64,000 nt of DNA, from assembly GCA_017469355.1 (NCBI GenBank), contig JAFUGM010000056.1, forward strand, positions 1-64,000, read 5' to 3'. Numbering within the stretch: position 1 is the first letter of the stretch; every line of letters begins with the position of its first letter. Position numbers and translations under genes: made by a program. The notes beneath the pieces are model-generated. The model worked only from the letters and a program-made list of their open reading frames with translations. It was not told the origin of the DNA and made no database searches. The stretch comes from Solobacterium sp. GTDB taxonomy: Bacteria > Bacillota_I > Bacilli_A > Erysipelotrichales > Erysipelotrichaceae. Of the stretch, positions 1 through 9,605 are shown piece after piece.

Positions 1-279
1 AGCATCATCCGTAATCTCAACCGGCCTTCCACTACGCTGGTCATCAAACAGGGCTCGATCAATACCACCTTCTTTAAATTTCTTGAGCCAGAGTTTAACA
101 GAATTGATATTCACGTCGAGCTTTTCGGCAATCGCACCGTTGGACATTCCGTCCGCCTTACAAAGAAGTGCCTTCGCCCGATCAACCACCTGTGCCTGAA
201 TAGTTCTGGTACGCGTAATGGATTCAAGATATTCTCTCTGTTCTTCATCAAGTTCTATTGGTTTTGTATGTGCCATCAT
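1..279 (-). CDS. IS630-type transposase, N-terminal HTH part (cut by window edge)
   Basis: Open from ATG at 279 (or the adjacent ATG at 276) to the left edge, 93 codons. The product begins MMAHTKPIELDEEQREYLES and contains a helix-turn-helix of the type 'RAKALLCKADGMSNGAIAEKL', then 'VKLWLKKFKEGGIDRALFDD' and 'RSGRP'. This order is typical of the N-terminal DNA-binding region of IS630/Tc1-like transposases, or of the first ORF of a two-ORF version. A GAGGG ribosome site lies just upstream. The DDE catalytic domain would lie outside the window, so whether the gene is intact cannot be judged. Confidence 0.75.
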   Translation of the reverse strand, partial: MMAHTKPIELDEEQREYLESITRTRTIQAQVVDRAKALLCKADGMSNGAIAEKLDVNINSVKLWLKKFKEGGIDRALFDDQRSGRPVEITDDA

Positions 280-347
280 TCGCCCTCATCTTTACGGTAA
301 AATCATAGCACTATACAGATAATAAATACAGCTAGTTATTTAATGTT

Positions 348-356
348 TGTTATACT
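348..356 (+). promoter_or_regulatory. Extended -10 promoter
   Basis: TG at 348-349, one base, then TATACT at 351-356 form a good extended -10 element on the plus strand. No clear -35 is present. Transcription would start near 363 and run into an interval without a gene. Confidence 0.4.
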
Positions 357-362
357 AGTGAC

Positions 363-580
363 ACTTCGGAAAAGGTACCAACGAAGCAGCATGGGAAGAG
401 GGACAAGCCATGCATTTTATTCAGTCAAAGAAAAGACGATAAAACACGTGGCCGGATGCACTGCCAGAAATGGTCACCAACGTTAATAGTGTAAAGAGGT
501 CCACCATTCAGAGTACGTAAAGCTAGAAGAACTTCAGGGAAGACTCTCTGCCAGTGAGGATTGGGCCTCACTTTTCTTTA
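363..580 (+). ncRNA. Candidate small structured RNA, about 215 nt
   Basis: The interval is bounded by an extended -10 promoter and an intrinsic terminator. It contains short paired elements: CTTCG/CGAAG around a GGTACC-containing loop near 364-386, and GTGGCC (448-453) with GGTCAC (472-477). No reading frame is long or recognisable. I could not match it to tmRNA, 6S RNA or another named family, and it may instead be the decayed end of a mobile element. Confidence 0.3.
553..580 (+). terminator. Intrinsic terminator
   Basis: AGTGAGG (553-559), loop ATTGGG, CCTCACT (566-572), then a T-rich run CTTTTCTTT. The stem is 7 bp and perfect. It points plus and ends the candidate RNA that starts near 363. 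Confidence 0.6.
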
Positions 581-756
581 TTGATAATACCTATGCTACT
601 CGATAGTGAGCCCAGGATAGTAAACTCGATTTTTTACTCAGTGAGTGGAAAATTCGGCTCTTCCGTCGCATTGATAGGTAATTAATGAACTAAAACATCT
701 AAGAAGAAAACCTTGCAGTGATAGTTAAAGCAAAAGCATTCGTACGGCAACTTTGG

Positions 757-776
757 CAACCTTGATAACAAGGTTG
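757..776 (+). promoter_or_regulatory. Perfect hairpin in the leader of the ATPase gene
   Basis: CAACCTTG, loop ATAA, CAAGGTTG, followed by CTTT. The 8-bp stem ends 20 bases before the ribosome site of the gene starting at 809. It could be a weak terminator, an attenuator or a protein-binding site. Confidence 0.45.
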
Positions 777-808
777 CTTTGAAGTATAGTGTTGGTGGAG
801 GTGATCAC

Positions 809-2614
809 ATGGATTACGAATCTATCATCCGCCGCATCAAAGAAATTGAAGAACAAATACCACAGTTGCCTCACGGCAATTTGGTCTACAAAAATATCCG
901 AGGAAAAAAACAGCCATACCTGCAATGGTATGAAGATGGAAAGCCCAAATCTCAGTTCATCAAAGTTGAAGATCGAGAAGAGACGGTAAAAAAAGCATTA
1001 CTGAAAAAGGAACTATTAGCGGAGCTAAAAGAACTAAAGTCATCTGTTCCAGCACAGTTGTTAAATATACAGTCTTCATATCGCACCAACGTGATGTACG
1101 GGCAAAAGCTCAATGCATTAGTCCAGCAAGTTGTAGGCTATGAGAAACGGGACTGTTATCAGCAGATCCAGCGTTTTTTAAATCTGAAATTAACTGGGCG
1201 AGTTTGCCTTCTATATGGATTACGACGGACGGGTAAGACAACGTTATTGTTCCAGACAATAGCAAGTTTTTCAGAAGAAGAACGGGCGCATACTGTGTAT
1301 ATAAAAGTACGTACTACAGACAGTATGGCGGATCTGGACGCTGATCTCGATTTGTTGTGGAAACAGGGATATCGCTACGTGTTTATCGATGAAGTAACCT
1401 TGTTGGAAGATTTCATTGACTCCGCATCAATGTTTTCAGATGTTTATGCCATGATGGGAATGAAGATTATCCTGTCCGGCACAGATTCTCTTGGTTTTTG
1501 GTTTACACTCACACAGGAGTTATATGATCGGGCATATACCATTCACACGACGTTCATTCCTTTCCGGGAGTATTCTCGTCTGCTAGGCATTAATGATATT
1601 GATGAGTATATTCGTTACGGAGGAACACTGTTGCCTGGAGAACTCGCCTTTGATGACGAAGATGCTTTGGCAAGCGATGCGGCATTCCGCGACGATGAAA
1701 CTACGCGCCGCTATATAGATACAGCGGTTTGCGGAAACATCCAGCATTCTCTTAGATGCTGCAAGCGGGGTAATTATTTCAGGCATCTTCGCGCTTTATA
1801 TGAAGCAGGTGAACTGACAAGTGCCATCAATCGAATCATAGAAAGCATGAACCACCAGTTCCTTCTGTCGACGTTGACAAATCCGTTTAAGTCTCATGAT
1901 TTAGGCTCAGCAAGAGAATTACTGAGAAAACAGTCTGATCCTGAAAAAAGAACCAGAATATTGGATCAGATTGATCGTGAGTCAGTTACCCATAAGCTTA
2001 TGGAAATGCTGGATATCCGTAATCAGGAAGATGCACAAATCGGCATTACATTGGCACATGTATCAGAGATAAAGGAATATCTAAAAGCCCTTGATCTGAT
2101 CGTTGATTGCCCGCGACGAAACATGATTGCAGACCCAGACGAGTATGTACTTTTCACACAGCCCGGCATGCGTTATTGCCAGGCGCAAGCACTTGTTCAT
2201 GTTCTGATGAAAGATAAAACATTCAGCTCTTTCAATCAGGATGAGCGCGATATTGCTTGCGAAAAGATCCTTGAGGATGTCCGGGGGAGGATGATGGAAG
2301 ATATTGTCCTTCTTGAGACAGTTCGCGCTCTTCCAAAGAATCACAGCGCATTTAAACCGATTTTATCTAGAAGTGAGTTTGACATGGTAATTTATACTTC
2401 CGGTGATAATACCTGCGAGTTGTACGAAATTAAGCACAGTTCTGAGATTGTTTCACATCAGTATCACGTTTTGGAAGATCAGGATCAATGTGAACTCGTC
2501 GAGCAGCAGTATGGCACGATTACTAAAAAATGCGTCATTTACAAAGGAACCAGTCGCATGCTGGAAAATGGAATTGAGTATATTAATGTTGAGGAGTATT
2601 TGAAAGCTCTATGA
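809..2614 (+). CDS. AAA family ATPase with PD-(D/E)xK-like C-terminus
   Basis: 601 aa. The ATG at 809 is chosen because GGAGGTGATC (797-806) lies directly before it; an upstream in-frame TTG at 779 lacks a ribosome site. An N-terminal region of about 80 residues is rich in charged residues. It is followed by an ATPase domain with Walker A 'GLRRTGKTT' and Walker B 'YRYVFIDEV', then 'IILSGTDS'. The far C-terminus has 'SEFDMVIY...CELYEIKHS', the D...ExK pattern of DUF4143/PD-(D/E)xK nuclease-like tails. Proteins of this AAA_14/DUF4143 type are common in genomic islands and have no firm cellular role. It lies among IS remnants and shows no frameshift or stop, so it appears functional. Nuclease activity is inference. 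Confidence 0.8.
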   Translation: MDYESIIRRIKEIEEQIPQLPHGNLVYKNIRGKKQPYLQWYEDGKPKSQFIKVEDREETVKKALLKKELLAELKELKSSVPAQLLNIQSSYRTNVMYGQKLNALVQQVVGYEKRDCYQQIQRFLNLKLTGRVCLLYGLRRTGKTTLLFQTIASFSEEERAHTVYIKVRTTDSMADLDADLDLLWKQGYRYVFIDEVTLLEDFIDSASMFSDVYAMMGMKIILSGTDSLGFWFTLTQELYDRAYTIHTTFIPFREYSRLLGINDIDEYIRYGGTLLPGELAFDDEDALASDAAFRDDETTRRYIDTAVCGNIQHSLRCCKRGNYFRHLRALYEAGELTSAINRIIESMNHQFLLSTLTNPFKSHDLGSARELLRKQSDPEKRTRILDQIDRESVTHKLMEMLDIRNQEDAQIGITLAHVSEIKEYLKALDLIVDCPRRNMIADPDEYVLFTQPGMRYCQAQALVHVLMKDKTFSSFNQDERDIACEKILEDVRGRMMEDIVLLETVRALPKNHSAFKPILSRSEFDMVIYTSGDNTCELYEIKHSSEIVSHQYHVLEDQDQCELVEQQYGTITKKCVIYKGTSRMLENGIEYINVEEYLKAL

Positions 2615-2654
2615 TTTTAGATTCCTTCCCCACTATTCGCATTACCCGAAATGC

Positions 2655-2680
2655 GTAAGCGTCCAACGAACCCCGTATCG
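2655..2680 (-). repeat. Probable IS66 terminal inverted repeat
   Basis: GTAAGCGTCC begins at 2655 in front of the 3' end of the IS66 fragment. IS66 elements start with GTAA, so this is probably the surviving outer end. The opposite end was not found. Confidence 0.5.
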
Positions 2681-2725
2681 TAAATGAAAGCCGTTCCGGA
2701 TATGATCACTGTGTAACCAGTGATA

Positions 2726-3236
2726 TTAGCTGGAACGGTTCTTTGTAATCTTGATATGTTCTGGAATGTCTTTGGAATATGGCAGACATCCCTCAATCAC
2801 TTCATCTCTGAGGCCATATGTGGATAACTGTTCAAGAAGATAGAAGAGATACTTCTCCGGATTAAGCTGATTCATTCTCGCTGAGATTAGCAGTGAGAAA
2901 TAAATCGCTGTGATCTCCGCCCCATGTCTTGTATCTGCGAACAGGAAATTCTTCCTTGCGGTCACGAAAGGTTTAATGCCTTCTCGCTCCGCCAGATTGT
3001 TATCCGGCTCCAGCCTCCAGTCATTGATGTAATAGATGAGATGATCATACTGGTTTTCCAGATATGTGGTCGCGATCTGAAGTGCACCACTTATCACATA
3101 ATTTGACTGGATCTCAGATACAGTTTCTCGGATGTCTTCCCATAGATCTACGAAAGGTGAATTAGAAACTTGAAATACTTGTACATGGGTTAATTTGCTC
3201 CAGATCGCACCTCGCGAAACGCTCCTTGCCTCTGTC
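2726..3236 (-). pseudogene. IS66 transposase, C-terminal fragment
   Basis: Reading minus, the frame gives 'YINDWRLEPDNNLAEREGIK', 'FVTARKNFLFADTRHGAEIT', and ends 'LPYSKDIPEHIK'. This is the C-terminal catalytic part (with the final Glu region) and tail of IS66-family transposases. The frame stays open upstream to a stop near 3237, but IS66-like sequence fades above about 3170. The N-terminal two thirds and the accessory TnpA/TnpB genes are missing, so this is a remnant. An imperfect inverted repeat (CCGTTCC...GGAACGG, 2689-2738, with ATCACTG/CAGTGAT inside) overlaps its stop codon. Confidence 0.8.
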
Positions 3237-3383
3237 TATTGCTTTACTGCCTGGCACCACAACCGCACAGCGGGCGTTCCCCGCCTAGCTCTCACCAATG
3301 TCGGGTGTACGACAAAAATCATCTGCAACTCACATATGATTCTCCTAAAATTGTGTATTTACACGAATTTGGTATTTCACACA

Positions 3384-3658
3384 AACGATTATTTTAAGGA
3401 ACACAGTATGACTATCCGTGCTATCGAGACAATGCCGGATCATATGCATATTCTTGACGCACCACCACAGATCAATCTGGCAGATTTTATCAACGCATTC
3501 AAATCGGCGTCTTCAAGGAAAATAAGACAGCAGTTTGCGGAACAATTGAAACCATATTATTGGAAACCATATTTCTGGAGTTTGTCATATTTCGTCGGAT
3601 CGGTAAGTAAAAAACTACACCTGCCGTAGAGCACTATATTCACCATCAGAAGGATTAA
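3384..3658 (+). pseudogene. IS200/IS605 TnpA (Y1 transposase) fragment with frameshift
   Basis: The plus-strand frame reads 'IRAIETMPDHMHILDAPPQI', then 'SSRKIRQQF', 'YYWKPYFW' and 'SYFVGSVSKK'. HMH is the HUH metal-binding motif of Y1 transposases. After 3607 the frame runs to a stop. Adding one base in the A-run restores 'KKTTPAVEHYIHHQKD' and a TAA at 3656-3658, matching the family's C-terminus. The N-terminal part is absent. It is a truncated, frameshifted copy, and no tnpB lies beside it. Confidence 0.75.
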
Positions 3659-3791
3659 GGCAATTCATCCACGTCTGATCCAGTTTCAATTTGCCCTGAT
3701 GGAATTATTATTGGCGCACTGAAATTGGTTGGGGCGACCGAGTAAAAGAGGTCAAGATTAGGTCCCCCACAGAATTTGGAGACCCTTCTTG

Positions 3792-4820
3792 TCACTGGTT
3801 TAATGCAATCAGCCGCTCATAGATATCCCGGAGCTCACCGGCAGCCTCTTCGCTCAGGTGATCGGTATCATCACTTCGGGAAAATGCATATCCGTCAATT
3901 ACCTGCCCGTTCTGTACAACAGCTATCAGCGGCAGGCTGGATTGCATTTGTTCCATTCCCTGCGGCAGGATCGGCGCCAGAACCCGGTTCAGATCCTCCT
4001 TGAACGCTTCGGCCGCTTCCGTTCCATCCATCAGATCCAGTGAACATGTGACATCGACGCATGTATTTCTCATATCGATGTAAAAGAGTTCCTGTCCCTG
4101 TTCTGAAATGACCTGGCATAAAATCTTTACCGCTTCCTTGCTCAGAGGATCTCCGGCCGGATTGTTAAACAGAATGATGCCGCTCATGCCGTCCTGCGTA
4201 TCCTGCCGAAGCGTGCGCAGCGATATCTGGCTGATGAGATCATAGTGTTCCGTGTCCAGATCCTGATAGATCGACTGGTCCATATAGTAGTACCCGTACG
4301 GTACATAGGCATCAATTTCTTTCAGAATCTCCGCATACGATTCGGATTCAACATCATACACATACCGGTCTTCCCCGATCAGGATCTTTATCTGCCCGCT
4401 GCGATAGAAATACCCCGTGAAGTCATCATGGTTCCTGACCATATAGCAGAGCTGTCCTTCTTCTGTGGCTGTTTCGGCACTCTCTTTGATCACCGCATCT
4501 GAGAGAGCCGTCTGCAGGGAACGGATTGTATCATAGCCGGCCTGGTTGTTCTGGGCCAGAGCCCTGCCGGCATCTTCCGTTTCCGCAGCCTGAGGATCCA
4601 GATATGAAGGCATCCAGCCGGTAAAGCATTTCTGTGAATGCACGGCACAGGACTCGTCATAATCAAAGCGTATGTTATATTCCATGTCCTCTGCCTCAGC
4701 ATCGATAAATCGGTTCAGCGGGGTACCTGATGTTTCCTGCCTGGCACAGCCAACAGAAAGTGCAAATAACAGCAGATATACAATCTTACCTATATATTTT
4801 AAATTATTTTGCTTATCCAT
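3792..4820 (-). CDS. Lipoprotein of unknown function, thioredoxin-like C-terminal part
   Basis: 342 aa from ATG at 4820 (MDKQNNLKYIGKIVYLLL). An in-frame start 57 bases upstream would put the signal peptide too deep. The signal peptide ends in lipobox 'LSVGC', so the protein should be anchored outside the membrane. The C-terminal third has 'LPLIAVVQNGQVIDGYAF', which resembles the last strands of a thioredoxin fold, with 'NTCVDVTC' before it. I see no classical CXXC. Four Cys lie in the mature protein (CAVHSQKC near the N-terminus and CVDVTC). No neighbour gives context because the gene stands alone between IS fragments. Confidence 0.65.
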   Translation of the reverse strand: MDKQNNLKYIGKIVYLLLFALSVGCARQETSGTPLNRFIDAEAEDMEYNIRFDYDESCAVHSQKCFTGWMPSYLDPQAAETEDAGRALAQNNQAGYDTIRSLQTALSDAVIKESAETATEEGQLCYMVRNHDDFTGYFYRSGQIKILIGEDRYVYDVESESYAEILKEIDAYVPYGYYYMDQSIYQDLDTEHYDLISQISLRTLRQDTQDGMSGIILFNNPAGDPLSKEAVKILCQVISEQGQELFYIDMRNTCVDVTCSLDLMDGTEAAEAFKEDLNRVLAPILPQGMEQMQSSLPLIAVVQNGQVIDGYAFSRSDDTDHLSEEAAGELRDIYERLIALNQ

Positions 4821-4991
4821 ATCTTCACCATACCTGCTGTTCTTCTTGTGTATACATATAAACACAATCCTTTCCAATTTTGTACATATGAGCCATAGTA
4901 GCTATCAGACTGTGACATATGTATGCGTATAAAAGCATCAGGACTCATAAGTTTTTGGTTCAATCCGGAAATCTGTGTGTGACCAGAGTAA
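4821..4991. other. Short spacer with probable ISL3 end
   Basis: Nothing coding was seen. Around 4959-4982 there is GGTTCAATCCGG followed by AAATCTGTGTG, similar in style to ISL3-family ends, next to the 3' end of the ISL3 fragment. The assignment is tentative. Confidence 0.35.
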
Positions 4992-5306
4992 TTAACTGTA
5001 GTTGTTCTTCATATAACTCTTATCAACCAATCTGAGGAAGAAGTATTCGTCGTCAGGGTAACCGTATCCCTGGCGACGCTCTGTTTTTATGGCGTTGTTA
5101 AATCCTTCAAGCTTACTGGTACTGATCTTATATCTCGCATGAGTTACTATCCCTGAAATGTGGCTTTCCAATAGTTTCGCAAACCACTCGAAATGGCTAT
5201 TCCCGGTTTCACGACAGAATTCAATGAGTTCACAGATCTGTTTGTTCATTTCATCTTCATTTGTCTGCTTATACGCAACTTCAAGCTTCTCTTTGACGAT
5301 ATCCAA
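4992..5306 (-). pseudogene. ISL3 transposase, C-terminal fragment
   Basis: 104 codons from TTG at 5306. 'HARYKISTSKLEGFNNAIKT' and 'RRQGYGYPDDEYFFLRL' are diagnostic of the end of ISL3-family DDE transposases. Upstream of about 5315 the frame stops and the sequence no longer resembles ISL3. Only about a quarter of the usual length remains. Confidence 0.8.
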
Positions 5307-5397
5307 CGCTAAAAAATATCAAGACTTTGAAACAGCATATGCATTCACCCCCCTTATTCAATCTACCGCTGGCAATGCTTACCGCATGCCTACTATT

Positions 5398-5640
5398 TCA
5401 TATCATGCAAATGTTAAAGTTTTGTTTACGTTTCAAGATTCCGATATTCTTTGTGATTCCGGTTTTCAGATTGTCAGGAGTAAGGATCTTCGCAGTTCCT
5501 CCGAAATATTTGAACATTTCCTGAGGATATTTCACGATCCAGTTTTTACCATCAAGTTTAATGCCTGCTTTCAGACCTCCATTTCCACCATAAAGGAGTT
5601 TGCTGTTGCTGCAATTTGTAAAATCAGTTAAAAAACTCAT
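5398..5640 (-). pseudogene. HipA/CtkA-like kinase, N-terminal fragment
   Basis: It starts at ATG 5640 after a strong GGGGGGAT ribosome site. 'SKLLYGGNGGLKAGIKLDGK' then 'NWIVKYPQ' matches the glycine-rich nucleotide-binding start of short HipA/CtkA-type kinases. After 'KYPQ' similarity is lost and the frame ends after 80 codons, while full-length relatives are about 300 aa or more. The protein kinase core is gone. It may be left from a toxin-antitoxin or kinase module. Confidence 0.5.
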
Positions 5641-5653
5641 GATTATCCCCCCT

Positions 5654-5680
5654 AAAACAAAAATGCCGTTTTTTAACGGC
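5654..5680 (-). terminator. Intrinsic terminator (minus)
   Basis: Reading minus: GCCGTT, loop AAAA, AACGGC, then ATTTTTGTTTT. It would end transcription coming from the AlbA_2-like remnant. It lies just before the ribosome site of the HipA-like fragment. Confidence 0.6.
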
Positions 5681-5691
5681 ACCCACTCTGA

Positions 5692-5752
5692 TACTACCTG
5701 TGAGATCAGATATAGGATATCAAAGATATCTTTATGCTTACTACCTGTGAGA
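5692..5752. repeat. Two copies of a 14-bp direct repeat
   Basis: TACTACCTGTGAGA occurs at 5692-5705 and 5739-5752, 47 bp apart (start to start). The second copy forms a hairpin TACCTG...CAGGTA (5742-5760). Two copies are too few to call a CRISPR. Confidence 0.5.
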
Positions 5753-5849
5753 AGCAGGTACCTTTAATACATCCAAATTATAGTTTCAAAAACCTTTTCG
5801 TTCAATTTGGTTTTCTTATCCGATAAGGTTGTTTCATAAAGCGAGTCTT

Positions 5850-6028
5850 CAGTTTGAAGTAATACTTGCATCATTGGAAACGTCGACAAACAGGATGCCC
5901 ATTCTCCCATCTGTAAAGCCGACCATTGTTTTTGCCCATTTAACCGGATTCTCAACGTTTAAAACAGCTTTATATTCGCAGTCCAAATATTCTGTAATTG
6001 CATCCGGTTACAGTTCGTCAATTCGCAT
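5850..6028 (-). pseudogene. AlbA_2-domain (Schlafen-like) protein, broken N-terminal fragment
   Basis: A good GAGGAG ribosome site precedes ATG at 6028 (MRIDEL). The next codon is a TAA stop. The same frame then continues 'PDAITEYLDCEYKAVLNVEN' and 'PVKWAKTMVGFTDGRMGILF', resembling the start of AlbA_2-domain proteins (putative transcriptional regulators or helicase relatives). It ends at a TGA near 5850. Full-length relatives are 400 aa or more, so this is a dead fragment. The family call rests on pattern similarity only. Confidence 0.45.
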
Positions 6029-6325
6029 TTGCAATCTCCTCGCATGCTCTATATATAGTCAGTATATCGAACATTGCGATACATCACAAATACATTTCGG
6101 AACATCTCCAGACATTTTAGACATTGCTGTCGCATTTCAATGTCATTATCATGAATCTCTCTCCGAAATCTAAAAGTAGATTCATTCAAGCAATGAATGA
6201 ACGCCTGTATCCCGGATCCTGCCAAATTGTCTTGACCGGTCCAGCCATATGAAAACAGCCCCAAGGTACCTCAGGGCTACTATCATGTATCAATTTTCTT
6301 TTATGCTCTTACACCAACCGATTTT
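6029..6325. other. Spacer of about 297 bp
   Basis: A minus-strand frame of about 70 codons here has no recognisable features and no ribosome site, so it was not called. The only clear element is the lysS terminator at 6250-6278. Confidence 0.5.
6250..6278 (-). terminator. lysS terminator
   Basis: Reading minus, AGCCCTGAGG pairs with the following bases up to GGGCT around a central GTAC, a 9-bp stem, followed by GTTTTC. It lies 47 bases past the lysS stop. Confidence 0.65.
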
Positions 6326-8615
<2,290 letters not shown>

Positions 8616-8661
8616 CAAGTTTCCAATATACAACCCATCACATTTCAAATGATCAAAATAA

Positions 8662-8700
8662 AAACGCGGGTACCCACACCATGGTGAACACCCACGCTTT
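8662..8700 (-). terminator. Terminator of the sugar transporter operon
   Basis: Reading minus, GCGTGGGT pairs with ACCCGCG (one mismatch) around a CACCATGGTG core, followed by TTTTTATTTT. Confidence 0.7.
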
Positions 8701-8716
8701 AATATCACTGAGTATT

Positions 8717-9589
8717 TTACTCTTTGACACCACCGGCAGTAACACCGCCGACAATGTATTTCGACAGGAAGAGATAAACGACGATAACCGGAAAAATGGA
8801 GAATGCGATCATGACGTAAACCTGGCCCATATCGAACTTCAGCCAGTCTGCCGCACGGAGCTGTGCGATCAGAATCGGAAGTGTCTTTTTCTTGTCTGTA
8901 CTGAGAATCAGCGCCGGAGTAAAGTAGTTGTTCCAGGAAGCGACGAATGTGAAGATTGCTTCTACAGCGATCGCCGGCTTCATCAGAGGAATAACGATAG
9001 AATTGAAGGTACGGAATTCACCGCAGCCGTCAATACGTGCCGCTTCGAGAAGGGACAGCGGGAGGTTGGAATCCATGTACTGCTTCATGTAGAAGAATAC
9101 AACCGGAGCAGCGATGGAAGGAACGATCAGCGGGATGAAGGAGTCCATCAATCCCAGCTTACCCATGAAGGAGATGAAGCCGAGTGCAGTAACCTGTGTC
9201 GGGATCATCATGATCATGAGGATGAATGTGAACACAGCGTTCTTTCCCTTGAAGTTATACGCATGAATCGCATACGCAGTCATACAGGAGAAGTATACGT
9301 TCAGTGCGGCACTCAGAGATGCGACAATGATGGAGTTCATCATACCATTCATGATCGGGAGTGTTCCACTGCGGAGATTATTCCAGTTAGTAAGGAGCCA
9401 CTTGCCCGGGATTACGGTGAATCCACGACCGAGTTCCGCATTGGAACGAGTCGCGTTGATCAGAAGAATGTAGAACCAGATTAAGCAGAGGAAGGAAAGC
9501 AGGATAAGAACGATATAAGACAGTGTACGTCTGGCATGGATATTCATGCCCTTGCTTGTTCCGTTGGATTTAATTGCACTTTCACTCAT
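8717..9589 (-). CDS. Sugar ABC transporter permease (MalG-like, CUT1)
   Basis: 290 aa integral membrane protein, six predicted membrane segments. The ABC-interaction EAA loop is 'EAARIDGCGEFRTFNSIVIP'. It pairs with the MalF-like permease upstream to form the channel of a carbohydrate importer. It is the last gene of binding protein - MalF - MalG, with 16 bases separating the two permeases. No ATPase is encoded nearby, so a shared MsmX/UgpC-type ATPase is likely used. The divergent GH94 gene suggests a beta-glucan disaccharide or oligosaccharide as substrate (inference). Confidence 0.93.
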   Translation of the reverse strand: MSESAIKSNGTSKGMNIHARRTLSYIVLILLSFLCLIWFYILLINATRSNAELGRGFTVIPGKWLLTNWNNLRSGTLPIMNGMMNSIIVASLSAALNVYFSCMTAYAIHAYNFKGKNAVFTFILMIMMIPTQVTALGFISFMGKLGLMDSFIPLIVPSIAAPVVFFYMKQYMDSNLPLSLLEAARIDGCGEFRTFNSIVIPLMKPAIAVEAIFTFVASWNNYFTPALILSTDKKKTLPILIAQLRAADWLKFDMGQVYVMIAFSIFPVIVVYLFLSKYIVGGVTAGGVKE

Positions 9590-9605
9590 GTCGATTCCTC
9601 CTTCC

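Larger units (their letters stand above)
280..808. other. Intergenic region, 529 bp, no gene recognised
   Basis: No frame gives a recognisable protein. The region holds an extended -10 element at 348-356, a possible structured transcript ending in an intrinsic terminator at 553-580, and a perfect hairpin at 757-776 in front of the ATPase gene. These are listed separately. Confidence 0.6.

Noticed and set aside
363-580. tmRNA or 6S RNA
   Set aside because: A TCCACCA string near 500 suggested tmRNA, but there is no tRNA-like fold around it, no resume peptide frame, and the ends do not pair as in 6S RNA.
3776-4043. Short plus-strand frames opposite the lipoprotein gene
   Set aside because: Composition follows the opposite strand's codon pattern, and the minus frame has a signal peptide and lipobox.
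5692-5760. CRISPR array
   Set aside because: Only two short repeat copies, no third unit, no cas genes nearby.
6049-6264. 71-codon minus frame between lysS and the AlbA_2 remnant
   Set aside because: No ribosome site, no similarity I can recognise, and it overlaps the lysS terminator.
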